Assembly: GCF_963678975.1 (NCBI RefSeq)
Contig: NC_089281.1
Span: 25,400,765 to 25,464,764, forward strand
Source: Dysidea avara
Lineage: Eukaryota; Porifera; Demospongiae; Dictyoceratida; Dysideidae
Length of the DNA stretch: 64,000 nucleotides
Direction: 5' to 3'
The notes beneath the pieces were generated by a model that did not search any database, had not been told where the DNA came from, and was given only the letters and a program-made list of their open reading frames with translations. The position numbers and the translations under genes were made by a program. This document shows, in pieces, positions 48,967 through 60,546 of this stretch; position 1 is the stretch's first letter, and every line of letters begins with the position of its first letter.

Positions 48967-51455
48967 TTATTGAACTGAGGCTGGGTTGGCAGTTTGGTGC
49001 AATGACAGATGTTGTTGTAGTTGGTAATTTGTAAGTTCTTTTTGCATTGCTTCTAGCAGTATATTACAGTCATTACACACCCGCACCATCTCAGAGTAGG
49101 CTGCGGGTGCTGCAATAAGAGAGAGATAAGATAGTCAACACATATGTAATTCTGTACATTACTTACAAGTTGCTCCAAGTAGTGATTTTGTGACTCTGAC
49201 GGTACACGAACCGCAGAACATTCTGCCACAGTTGTTGCATTTATGCTAAAATATAATTATTGGGGATACACACAATAATAAATCTATAAAGATTTGTTAC
49301 CTTTCTCTTTAAAAGCTTGGCAAATGAAACACCACACTTGTCACAACAGCCTATATTTTCTACCCTCTTTCTTTTGGGCTCTGGTGATGCCTCTTCTGAA
49401 AAGGGAAAATAAAAACTTACCCAGAATGATGAAACAATTTAATCCATATTACCTCGTCTGTGTTTGTCATCTTCAGTTTCCGACACTGGATGATCTTGTG
49501 GAACCTGAGTACAACAAAATAGTGTATCAAATTATGGTACCATAATTCTATAGCATCCATACCAAATTACTAAGACAACAATTCAAAAGCTCTACTCACC
49601 TCTGGAGATACAGAGGGCGATGATTGAGTAGCAGAGGCTGCTGCTTGATCATGTGGTTGTGGTTGCTGTTCTTGTTGCTTCTGTACAGTTGATCGTCTAA
49701 AAATATTTGAAGACAATTTCTGCCTTAGCCATTTCCAACTAGTTATGGTCCACACATGAGCCCCTATAATTGTTCATAACAACATTGTCATCATAGAACA
49801 AGCCTTACGCACATTCCAGGAATTCTTTGTTAGCACAAAATATAAATACGACAACAATTATTAGTAAAGTTCTCACAGGAACAACAATGGACGACAAACA
49901 TAGAACACACAAAGCAACAAGAAGACTAGAAAACAAGAATAATAACAAATACGTCTTTTAGAAATAATGAACTCAAACCTGACTGAATACAAAGGTTTTT
50001 TCCATGCAAGAATTCTGCATAAAAATAAATCAAACAAGCTCTTATTTGATAAATATAACATACCCGTAAAAACTAACTATAGCCGTGTTGGCTTGTACCA
50101 TTACATTATTAGCCTGTAACAACCTGCAACAGAGGAAAAGCATAAATGTTTAAATAATATACGTGCTCTTGAAAGCTTACATTTTTCTATATTCTTGAAT
50201 AATTTTCTGAATGTGTTTTTCCTTTACCAATGACTTTTCCTATGACAAATACAAAGAGCAAAATATTCAATACTTATGCCTTTTCTTTTATTTAGTAAGT
50301 GTTTGGAAGCAGGTTTGGTATTGTATATCATAGTAGTGAAAGCTCTTTTCACAATTTCTTGCAAAGGTGCAAAGTAAAAGGTCACAATTTGCAGACCCAA
50401 TTTGTTGTCTCAATTAAACAGTTGTAATATAAGATTTTAAAAATGGAATTCTGGAAAATTGGTGATGCATGTTTAACCAAGAGTTTGGTATAAAGTTTGC
50501 TGCAGTAACACAGTTTAAAACTACACAGTTACATTGTTGTCTGCAGTAGTGTATATGTAAATTATCGCTTTGCCCTTTTACCACCACGTAGTGTGAAAAA
50601 CTTATCAATTGATTTGTTGGAAACAACTAGCAATGATAAATGATGGATATGACAAGCTTAAGAATCATGAGGTCACTCCTACACTTGGTTTATGACAAAA
50701 ATGGTTGTTATGCATAAGGGATATACCCTCTAAGTGTTGCACTAGTAATTCAATATGCCGGTACAGGCTAAATCACTTGTAATTCAGTACAGCAATGTGA
50801 TACATATATAATACCCTCAATACTGCCATACACAAACCAAAGAATACAATAATTCTAACAAACATAATCAGTTTAAATATTATGAATGCAAAGTAATCAC
50901 TCAGCTATTTGACAATAATTCTGCTCACCAAATAATGAATTTACAGTAGCACAATTAGCTACACTTACTAAGTGAGGATTATTAGGGTGAATATACTTAA
51001 GTGATTCTGTGGCATCTGCTGCTTCCATCTTCCGATGATGCTGCATTATAAAATTCTGCCTGCTCAGCAGTAGACATATTGCTCCAATGAGGCATAGAGT
51101 AAATAACAATGTTTCTATTGTAAACACAAACATAATATTATATAACTGCAATACACGGCAGAATTTATAGTGCCTTACCAAAGCTATATACAGCAAAGAC
51201 GCATGCAATGAGCGCTCCAATACTTAGTAAGTCGTTTTTCCATCTGCAAAAGAAATTTCACACTTAACACAGCCTATTTCACAATCAGCGAAATCATCAA
51301 GTACGCCGGGTACCAGAGAAAATAGGGAAACGCTTCACTCACGATAAAGAGTAGGATGCAACACGTAGGCAGACAAGCACAGGACGCATCAACTCCAACA
51401 ACTGCTTATAATTGTCGACTACATCAGCGATGTCAACGGAGGTAGGTCTGGCCAT
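48967..51455 (-). CDS. ZFYVE27: protrudin-like FYVE protein (ZFYVE27)
   Basis: Protrudin is an ER protein that shapes membranes and meets late endosomes through its FYVE domain. Eleven minus-strand exons with consistent GT-AG sites: 51455-51343, 51243-51179, 51114-50969, 50239-50181, 50123-50064, 50014-49979, 49696-49600, 49504-49453, 49395-49301, 49245-49167, 49109-48967. They give 314 aa (human about 411). Residues about 42-76 hold two close hydrophobic segments (IGALIACVFAVYSF, LLFTLCLIGAICLLL), like the reticulon-type hairpin. Residues 109-147 are helical and coiled-coil-like, 160-200 Gln/Ser-rich, and 227-290 FYVE (CDKCGVSFAKLLKRKHKC, NNCGRMFCGSC, VRVCNDC). GATSPAAYSEMV matches human GATAPEAQRETV. 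A basic PKRKRVE precedes the FYVE. I see no clear FFAT motif. It shares a promoter region with GUF1. Confidence 0.88.
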
Positions 51456-51548
51456 TTAATTTCATCCCACAATCGCTTGCATCTCGGTCACGTTGGGTCA
51501 GTAATCTATGCGGATTCTTATAAATCCGGATTTCTGAACCCTCTACTG
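51456..51548. promoter_or_regulatory. bidirectional promoter, ZFYVE27 / GUF1
   Basis: Only 93 bp separate the start codons of two divergently transcribed genes. The interval is relatively GC-balanced and has no TATA box that I can see. Regulatory elements must be here or inside the first exons and introns. Confidence 0.6.
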
Positions 51549-54500
51549 ATGCTAGCTGTACGGATATTTTCAATATTTCGGAGAAAGTTTCGTGTTGGAT
51601 ACACTAGATGCTATTGTACTGAGGTATGATATACGTAAGATGTACATGTTAATAACGTTCAACATGTACAGACGTGGTGGTCGGTGCCACAGGAGAATAT
51701 CCGGAATTTCTGTATTGTAGCTCACGTGGATCATGGAAAGAGCACCCTAGCTGATCGGCTAATGGAATTAACAGGTACCTTATGCTATACATGAACATTT
51801 AACTGGTACAGGCGTGCAACATATCTGTAACTGTGGTCTTGCATAGCCAAACTGCTTAAATTTAATATGTTTGAGTGGGAAAAGAAAGAGTCTAGCATAG
51901 CTCTGTTGCTCTGCCTAATTTTGGGGATTCTGTTGTACATAGGCTACAGTAGAAATGCTCAAATAGTGGAATGGTGTGCATAATGCTGTTTAAGCCTTTT
52001 TTGCTACAGTTTATCAACAATCAGAGGCTGCACAATAGCCTTGAATTCCGTCGGAACAACAGTGCTGAGTTGTGTTTATCAGTCCTTTTATTTTCATGGC
52101 TACATACACATGTACACACACACACACAATGAAATGGACTGGCTATGCGAGATCAATAATTACATGTCTTGTTCATTAATGATGGTTTTATCTCTTGTAG
52201 GCTGCCTCTCTAGTGATGCAGAGAATCAGCAAGTGTTAGATCAGCTACCAGTGGAAAGGGCTAGAGGAATAACTGTTAAAGCACAAGTGAGTTTCAATAA
52301 TAAAAATTTTAAAAACTTGCTGGATCAACGTTTTAGACAGTTTCGATGCCTTACACACTTCATGGGGAGAAGTACTTACTGAATTTGATTGATACTCCGG
52401 TAAGTGATGTGTTGTCGCAATTTTTAAAAAAAAAACAGTCATTTTCTACCAGGGTCATATTGACTTCAGTTATGAAGTGTCAAGATCATTGGCAGCTTGT
52501 CAAGGTGCACTGTTGTTAGTTGATGCTCACGAGGTATGTGACAATGGATCATACAATGAAACCCCACTCAGTGATGACCTCCGTAATAAGGTCACCTGTC
52601 ATAGTGACCATTTAAGTCCAACACATAGCCAAGTGCAATACCCTGCCTCCATATTTAGGCAATATCTGTATACACAAAGGAACAATGTTGTGTGTTATCA
52701 TGTAAGGAAAAAATTTGGCAGGAAGATGAAGTCAAACTGCTAATTGTGTGTGAAGTAATGTTGGCAGAGTTAGTATTACAAAGTGAGAGTAGGAAATTAT
52801 TATTTTTATGGAAGTAGATACATCTTAATAGACTACTGTGATTGATTGTGTAGTAAATTTGTCTGGAAATTAACAGGAGAGGCTAGTTAATTGTAGGTAT
52901 ATCAGGGATGTGCCCATTGTGGTCGGCATTGGTCAGGACCAGCCACCACTCAACTAAAACAGCCACCACTACCACTCATCAGCCACTACAAATTCACTTC
53001 TAACTTATGCAAATTAAGGTCTTGCACGTTCTATCCTAAATCTTCTGGACTTATCCTTATAGCTACCACTACTGGGCACATCCTTGGTATATGGATGGAT
53101 ACTGTCATTTTCTACCTTTCCCCTGACTTGACTAAACTATGTTCCAGGGTATACAGGCACAGACAGTAACCAACTATTTGTTAGCAATGGACTCAGGCTT
53201 GTCTGTGATACCTGTGATCAACAAAGTGAGTTGTATTCTACATCTGCTGTTTAGATACTAACTTTTCTCTAGGTTGATCTTAAAAATGCTCAAGTTGATC
53301 AAGTCAGTGAACAGATTGAAGAACTGATTGGACATCATCCAGTACACAAGGTGGGTGTGGCTCTGCTGCACAATGTGATGTACTGACCTAGTGTATGCTG
53401 AAGGTGTCAGCCAAATATGGTGAAAAGGTAGCCAATTTGTTACCAGCAGTTATCTCTGAAATCAGCTGGTAAGATTGAATATTTATTAGAGACCTCCTTC
53501 CCTTTACAGTGGAACCTCTCTCTAATAAACTACACATTAATTTTTTTTTTCTGTTTTGCTTCCACACAGATTTTCCCTTTTCAGAGGTAAAAATGACCTG
53601 TGTGGAGAACTGGAGGAACCAAATATTTTGTGAAACTCCTTTATTTAGAGAGTGTGCTATACTGTAATACCTATGTACATACATATACTCAGTTTTAACT
53701 CCAATCATTACAGCTCATTCATATTGATATGCTACAGGGTGAACATACACTATGTGTGTGCCATATTCCCTCACTTTTTTTTGTTATGGAAAATTAGCAC
53801 ACCTTGATAATCAGGGTACTTTAGGACAAGGCATCCACAGTACAACTCTAGACTGCAATGCAATTAAATGGTTTTATATCTGTTGTTCGTTATTTCTAGT
53901 CCTCCTGGAAACAAAGATAGTCCATTACGGATGCTACTGGTTGACTGCTGGTATGAGAGGCATCGTGGAGTTGTCTGTCTGTTTGTAGTGTTAGATGGGA
54001 ATATATCACAAGGTGGGTATACAAGTAATTTTTTTCAGCTTCAAGTATTTTCTTTCCAGGGAGCAAGTTGGAATCCTGTCATACTAGCAAAAGTTACACT
54101 ATTAATAGTATGGGGCTGTTGACGCCTCAGAAAACTCCTGTTTCTATTCTGTAAGTTAAAACCTGTTTGTCTGTCATCATGCATTGTCGTTCTTCCTCAT
54201 TTCAACCAGTGCAACAGGTCAGGTGGGTTATATCACATTAGGCATGTATGATACCAAAGAGGCTTTAATTGGAGATACATTCGTGAGCCCTGGAAGCAAT
54301 GCTAAGCCTCTACCAGGGTTTAAGCCTTCTAAACCAGTGGTGTGTTTGATTTCAAAACTGACTTGTTATTTAAGGGAACCACTGCTACAGGTGTTTGCAG
54401 AAATCTACCCTATTGAAGGATTGGATTTTGCACCACTCAAATCAGCTGTAGAAAAGCTAATTCTAAATGATGCCAGTGTCCACAAAGAGGCTTGCACTAG

Positions 54501-57500
54501 GTCTGTGTAAGCATTGTAGTACTTCTTGTATTGTTTTTTTTTTTTTTTTTTGTGAATTCAGTTCCAGTCTTGGGGTTGGGTGGAGACTCGGGTTTCATGG
54601 TCTCCTTCACATGGACATATTCAAGCAGAGACTAGAAGAGGCTAGTATTATGGTATTGATGATGGGATCATAGTTAACTTGAGTGTGTACATTTAGGAGT
54701 ATGATGCTTCAGTGATCTTTACTGCTCCGGCAGTGTGTTATAAAGGTTAATATTGTAGTTCTGTTAACAATATAGTTGACATTCAGCAATTTTAAATGCT
54801 TTAGGTATTTGTGGGATGCTTAGCAAAAGATTAATTCGTCAAGTGTTATAGGCAGTGTGTACATGTGTAGGTATTTTACAGATGAACTATTGTTATTATT
54901 TCCTGGGATTGTTATTCCCTTATTAGCATTGTGACTTGGTTTAAGGTAGTATTACATTCTTTTGTGACTTGTGTAATTTTGCATGTAAAAAGTTTTAGGG
55001 CACCCGCTAACATTAGTAAATCATTCAGGTAACTGTTATGCATATACTGTTTAGTTAACAAGACCAGCGTCAAAGCTCCATATGCAGAAATTGTAAGACC
55101 TTGTTTAAACATGCCATACTTCCTGTGTCTGCTGCTATAGCCAAACTAAAGAATGGATCAGAGATTGTAGTCCATACTCCATCCCAGTTTCCTCAGAAGG
55201 TTGACATGCTGGAGTGTCTTGAGCCCATGGTGATGGCCACTCTGACATTTCCAGATCAGTATTTGGGAAAGATGATTCAACTTTGTATGGTAAGTGATAT
55301 GCTGTAAACTACCCTATTAGCGCGCATGCGCGCGCACACACACACCAACTGTTTAGTATGTGCATTAGAGGTGCACTGATACGGAAATTTTCCAATATGC
55401 TGATAACCGATATATTGGCTACAAAATTACCGATTCCGATACCGATATCTGGACGTAAAAGGTTTTCAGTATGGACACTACAATAAATGTTTTAAAAAAT
55501 GTGGCAAAAGCTTAAAAGGTGGTCACTAAAACCTGTGTCAAGAAAAGAAAAGGTGATGATAAAATAGGTGTGTAAAATAGAGTGAAAAAATAATGTGACA
55601 AACTCAGGAATTGAATCCCTGGCCATTATGAAAACCTTTAACCTTTGAAACTATTAGAGTCGTGCTTTAACCATTGTGCTACCAAGTCAACCGTAAGATA
55701 TTTTGGACAATTATAGTACTTACGTGTAATATCTGCTAAAAAGTCAACTTTTCATTGATACTGATATCGATATCGGTGCACCTCTAATGTGCATCACTGT
55801 ACCTACTGTTATGGCACTGAATGGTCATATTTGGCTGACTATTTTATTAGAATTCAGTAAAATCTTGCCAAATACTTGATTGTTAACTAAATATGTGTGC
55901 TTGTATGGTACATATTTCATCATGTCTCTAGGACTATCGTGGCCAACAGAAGGACATAAGGTACATCAGTACCTCACAGGTGATAATGACAGTAAAGCTA
56001 CCACTAAGTGAAATGATTGTAGACTTCTTTGATAAACTGAAGACTGTCTCATCTGGATATGCCAAGTGAGTAATGAATATTTGTGTATTAGTCTATCTAT
56101 CCTGAGAAGGGATGCTTTGAATGTAGTTTATGGGTGCCTTGATAATCATGACACTTGTCTTAGTTTGTTAAACAGAAGCCCTATAGCTTATGTAGAAACC
56201 ATAAATAATTCTACAAGGTTTCCATTTTCAAAAGTCTTTGTACACAAATTTCACAAAATGTTTTGTCTTATTAATATGGTTTTGTGCCATAGAACTGGTG
56301 TTGGCTTACTGAGAAGATGTATGTTCTATTAGAGTATTTACCAAATTGTACATCCTCACTGTGTATAAATTTTGAAGCTAGTACTTTTCAGTAGTACTGA
56401 GGATGATGATCAGTCATATCTGAAATGCCTTATTGTGAGCACAGAGGTAACCTTCATGTTTAAGAACGAAAACTACTGCAAAATATTGTCCTCAGAGATT
56501 ACATTTTTAAAATCCAATTATGGTAGAAATAATGTCATTAACAAGGATGGAGATAACAGTAGGTTTGGCTCCATACATACTTTAAATATACTTTTTAACA
56601 GTGCAGCAAACATCTACAGTGAAACTTCAGTTATCCGAACCCTTGTGGGACCACCAGCAGTTCAGATAACTGAAAAATAATGTATTTAAAATTTTATAAA
56701 TTTAACTACTCTAATAGAACACACACTATTCTAATAGAGCAATCAGTTTTGGAGGAAAGTTTGGATAACTGAGGTTCCACTGTATGTGCATTGCACAGAA
56801 ATAGGCTACTAAAAGTGTAAAGGAGTATATTCAGTGTATTATCTTAAACCATCAGTTATTGATTTATTTAGTTTAGATTATGAACATTGTGGATATGAAG
56901 TAGCAGCTGTTGAGAAGGTACACAATACAACCCATATAATAATTATAGTGTTGTCATCTATATATGTTATAGGTTGAGATCCTTATTAATGGCAAGCCGA
57001 TGGATGCCATGGCAACTATTACCCACCAGGATAAGGCTCGTTCTGTAGGAAAATCCATCTGTCAAAAACTGCGTAAATCAATTCCCAGGTATTGTTGAGT
57101 GTGGTGTCATTATTATTGGTGACATTTTTGTACATCACCTACCAGGCAATTGTTCGAGATAGTCATTCAAGCTTCTATCAACAACAAAATCGTTACTAGA
57201 GAAACGTGAGTGAATTTATAGTGGAATTTTAAACACATTGACCAGAAACTACCCTCACAATGCACCTTGGCAGTATTGGTTAAGTATAACCAAGCCCAAA
57301 TGATGTGTCTTCAGTGTAACCCGAATAAGTTGCTATAAATTTTTATATAATTCTTATTCAGTGTAATTTTCTGCTGACTGACTGACTGATATACAAGAGA
57401 TTAGGGTAGCTGCAAATGACTGATTTGCACAACTCACTGGTACTAACAGCCTATGACAGTGTACCAAATATTAGTGAATAATAACATAGGAATTAATGGG

Positions 57501-58970
57501 TAAAATTTTCCAGAATATCAATATCACGTTCATGAAAAATTTCCCCTTATAGTATTTTCACGTTGAGCTAATAGCTGAGAAAACAGTCAAAGGGGACAAG
57601 TGGGATACAAATAGCATTTCAGCCTATTGAGTATTGAATGGTGTGAAGAGCACACATGCATGTGTGGTTTGTGGTTTTACACTCTTATGGCTTCCTTCAG
57701 AAAATGTATGTTGAATATTTATAACAGGTCAAGTAACAGTGGCGAATCTGGGGGCAGGCATAGGGACATTCCCCCCATCCCAGTAGAATAAAATATATAT
57801 CCATTCACTTACAAGATCGAGATACTCTAATAGAGCAGTCAGCCCAATACTCTAATAGAACGGTCACCACATGAATCCTCCATGTGCATTTAATTTACAA
57901 AAAAAAAATCCTAGCAGGCTATAAAGCTAAGTGTGCACATAAAAGTTTTCAAACTCAGATATAACTGTGGAGGTTCTTTGTATATGACAATAGGTGCATA
58001 ATTGACTGTCACTGTCCCCCTACACTTTGATCAATGTAGGCCACTTATGCATTATTTAGATATTTGTGCGTAAAACCACTTTACATCAAAACTTTTAGTC
58101 TTGAAACATAAAATACCTTTAGTCAGCTCCATGTACCTACTACCACCACCCCCCACCCCCCCCCCCCCCCCCCCCCCAATCAGACCCTGGATCCGCCCTT
58201 GTGTAATGCTACAAATAAGCTAAATTTCAAGTGGTCTCATCATTTCCCAACCAATTTAATTTAATTTGCTCAATTTACATGTGTAGTAGCACCTGATGAT
58301 TACAGGGGCGTACCATTCTAGGGCCCACCAGTGCAGAGGTAACCTACTTTTAAATTCATTTACCAATAAAAATTTGCAATAACTTATGTAGTTGCTTATG
58401 CCAATACAAGGTCTTGATATTATTATTAGTGCTTTACAGTGACCAGCACTGAAGGTCTGACAGCAACATGTACTGCATCCTTAGGATTACCTAACCTAAT
58501 TGCAAGGACTTAGACTTAGTGACTTATAGCTGAAAAGGTGTAACAGAAGAAAAGGGGCCAAAGTAAGGGGAAAAAAAAATCCCTCCAACCCCAGGATTCA
58601 AACTGCAGGTCATATGGGTTGCACTACTATGTTAGTACTGTACATATTGCTGCTATTATCAGATTTTCAAGACCCATGTCACATCAAGATGTGTCCAGTC
58701 ACTCCCACTGAATTCCAACAGTGCGTATGTATTTCACTTCTACAGAATTAAAGCCCTTCGGAAAGATGTCACTGCCAAATGTGTAAGTAACAAATTCATA
58801 ATTTAATAGTTATACACCGAGTATTAACATTACAGTATGGTGGAGATATTACAAGGAAAAGAAAGTTACTGGAACGACAGAAAGAAGGCAAAAAGAAAAT
58901 GAAACAAATAGGCAGAGTAAACATTCCTAAAGATGTGTTTCTGTCATTGTTACACCGTGATGAATCATGA
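51549..58970 (+). CDS. GUF1: GUF1, mitochondrial EF4/LepA GTPase
   Basis: GUF1 is the mitochondrial form of the ribosomal back-translocase LepA. 21 exons: 51549-51623, 51672-51774, 52201-52286, 52337-52399, 52453-52533, 53148-53225, 53273-53350, 53404-53468, 53900-54012, 54060-54150, 54210-54339, 54391-54500, 54562-54640 (or 54652), 54697-54745, 55141-55289, 55932-56065, 56872-56917, 56973-57088, 57146-57205, 58746-58782, 58836-58970. All phases agree, giving about 625 aa (human 669). The Arg-rich N-terminus ([20 protein letters not shown]) looks like a mitochondrial presequence. GTPase motifs: AHVDHGKST (42-50), RGIT (81-84), DTPGH (107-111), NKVD (161-164), SAK (190-192). The C-terminus has the LepA-specific [20 protein letters not shown]. 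Introns 5, 15, 16 and 19 carry MITEs. AATAAA overlaps the stop region. Confidence 0.93.
52907..53093. mobile_element. hAT-like MITE in GUF1 intron 5
   Basis: Ends cagggatgtgccca and tgggcacatccttg are inverted, with GTATAT on both sides. The interior repeats gccaccact. No ORF. Confidence 0.6.
55366..55786. mobile_element. hAT-like element with perfect 8-bp TSD in GUF1 intron 15
   Basis: 421 bp with ends TAGAGGTGCACTGATA and TATCGGTGCACCTCTA. It is flanked by an exact 8-bp duplication, ATGTGCAT (55358-55365 and 55787-55794). On the minus strand the interior (about 55700-55600) carries a tRNA-like A-box (TGGTAGCACAATGGTTAAAG) and B-box-like GGATTCAATTCC. Confidence 0.8.
56617..56782. mobile_element. 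short pogo-like MITE in GUF1 intron 16
   Basis: 166 bp with ends CAGTGAAACTTCAGTTATCC and ggataactgaggttccactg, flanked by TA. The interior carries the ctctaatagaacacac unit seen in other elements of the window. Confidence 0.7.
57738..58203. mobile_element. MITE in GUF1 intron 19
   Basis: Begins cagtggcgaatctggggg and ends ccctggatccgcccttg. The ends are imperfect inverses of each other. Contains a C-rich tract (about 58148-58177) and the tactctaatagagcagtca unit twice. Target duplication unclear. Confidence 0.5.
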
Positions 58971-59373
58971 TAATAAATATTCTAGGTGTGACATCAATTC
59001 GGTCTTGCATCATAAAAACCACACGGCGCTATAAAAATAAACGCGCTTAAATTACAGATACAATCTCTGCATTAATTTGTACCTAAATAATGTAGGCTGT
59101 GGCATTCCGGGTTCAGAGCAGCCACGTTTGATGCCTGCACGGGATTATAACACTATTACAACATTGTTTTATCTGTTAGCCTGGTCTTACCGAGCCATAG
59201 GATTAATGGGATCCAGCCCCACTTGGCTAAAGTAGTTCCCCATCCCATTGCAACGATTAATCTGGAACGTACTCCACTCTTCGCTTTCAATGCTTTTACC
59301 ATCTTCACCACGTTTCTATCCACGTGAGCAGGAGTTATTGTATTCTTTTATTTTGCTGCATATTTCACGGTCC

Positions 59374-59920
59374 ATGAATCTCAGGCCTCGTATTAAATAT
59401 TGTCGCATCAAGAAGGCAGTTGTACAAGATTTATGTAGATCTCTTGTAAGAGATGAACGGATTGTGACTACACTAGCGAAAGCCAAATGGATGCAAAAAT
59501 TCGGTGATCGCGTGAGTTAGAATTGGTGCATTAAAAAAAATTTTAAATTATTTTCTATAGATGATAATTGTAGCTAAACGAGGTGGCGTAGACAACGAAA
59601 AAAAGCTAGCAAATTTTCTAATGGTAAATAACATTTACAACGCACACGTACACACTAAAATGACTTCACAGGATAAGAAGCTAGCTGCAAAGGTTGTTGG
59701 ACTATGTGATCGCTACAAGAACCGACAACACAGCTACACCAGACTGTTCAGGATTCCTAACAGAGAAAAGGATCAAGCCAAGATGGGCATCCTTGAATAT
59801 GTTGACAATCCTTATCCTCCACTGCCACATCCTAGTGTCAGAAAACCTCCAGCAAAAATTCCAGAGCCACCATCTCGATTCTCATCAAGCGAAGTTCCTG
59901 CAGAAGGGACTCAAGTGTAG
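59374..59920 (+). CDS. MRPL17: mitochondrial ribosomal protein bL17m (MRPL17)
   Basis: A structural protein of the large mitoribosomal subunit near the exit tunnel. Two exons, 59374-59511 and 59561-59920, joined in phase 0, give 165 aa (human 175). I chose the Met at MNLRPRIKYC because bacterial L17 starts with a similar basic stretch. An in-frame Met at 59248 would add 42 residues, which could be a presequence. Conserved blocks: LCRSLVRDERI, then YTRLFRIPNREKDQAKMGIL and EYVDNPYPPLPHP, very close to the human C-terminal half. Its stop is 10 bp from the stop of the convergent ankyrin gene. Confidence 0.92.
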
Positions 59921-59930
59921 CCATGTATAT

Positions 59931-60450
59931 TTATTCAGATTGTTTCTTAATGATTGCCATCTCACAGTCAAAGTGTCCATATATTTGAGCAACTCTTGCT
60001 GCTGTATCACCATACTTGTCCCTGTATAGTTCAGCTTTTTTTTTTTACAGCAATAACTAGTAATTCACCTTAAACTGCAATTGGCATCAGCAGAAAGAAG
60101 TGCTTGTACACATGAGAGGTGTCCGCCCTCGCACGCACTGTGTAGTGGTGTCCACCCATCTTCTTTTCTTACATTCACACTGCAAAAATTACCTCATTAC
60201 AAAAGCACTGTATTTTGTGTGGGTTCTGTTGTAGGTGATAACGCTTGCGTTTACTAAATGAGGACACTTACTCGGCGTCGTATTGTAATAACAGCAACAC
60301 ACAGGTCTTGTCGCCTTTTGAAGAAGCTATGTGCAGCGGTGTGCGACCACCCCAGTCACAGTCCCTTTCATCTGGGTCCAGCCCCTTCATCAGACAGTCT
60401 TCTAAGAGGTCCGCGTCCCCAAGAGATGCGGCTTCGTGTAAAGTACTCAT
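59931..60450 (-). CDS. ANKRD66: ankyrin-repeat protein, ANKRD66-like
   Basis: A small ankyrin-repeat protein, function unknown. Exons on the minus strand: 60450-60272, 60179-60069, 60021-59931; total 126 aa. It begins MSTLHEAASLGDADLLEDCL and holds three repeats: DWGGRTPLHIASSKGD, EDGWTPLHSACEGGH and DKYGDTAARVAQIYGH. The D-x-DW-x-x-RTPLH and GDT-x-x-x-AQIYG signatures match human ANKRD66, which is longer at its C-terminus. ANKRD66 is only the nearest family I recall. The 3' end overlaps the transcript end of MRPL17, and the 5' end is head-to-head with the PCGF gene. Confidence 0.8.
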
Positions 60451-60546
60451 CGTAACCGAGTGCGCTTTAATAAGAAGAGTTTGGTGGTTACTTCACCCGA
60501 GTCAGTTTCTTCTATTATTGGCGATTGGTAATGGAGAGAATAAAAC
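60451..60546. promoter_or_regulatory. bidirectional promoter, ankyrin gene / PCGF
   Basis: 96 bp between the two start codons. Includes cttcacccgagtcag and aagaagagttt but no TATA box. The second such arrangement within 10 kb. Confidence 0.55.
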
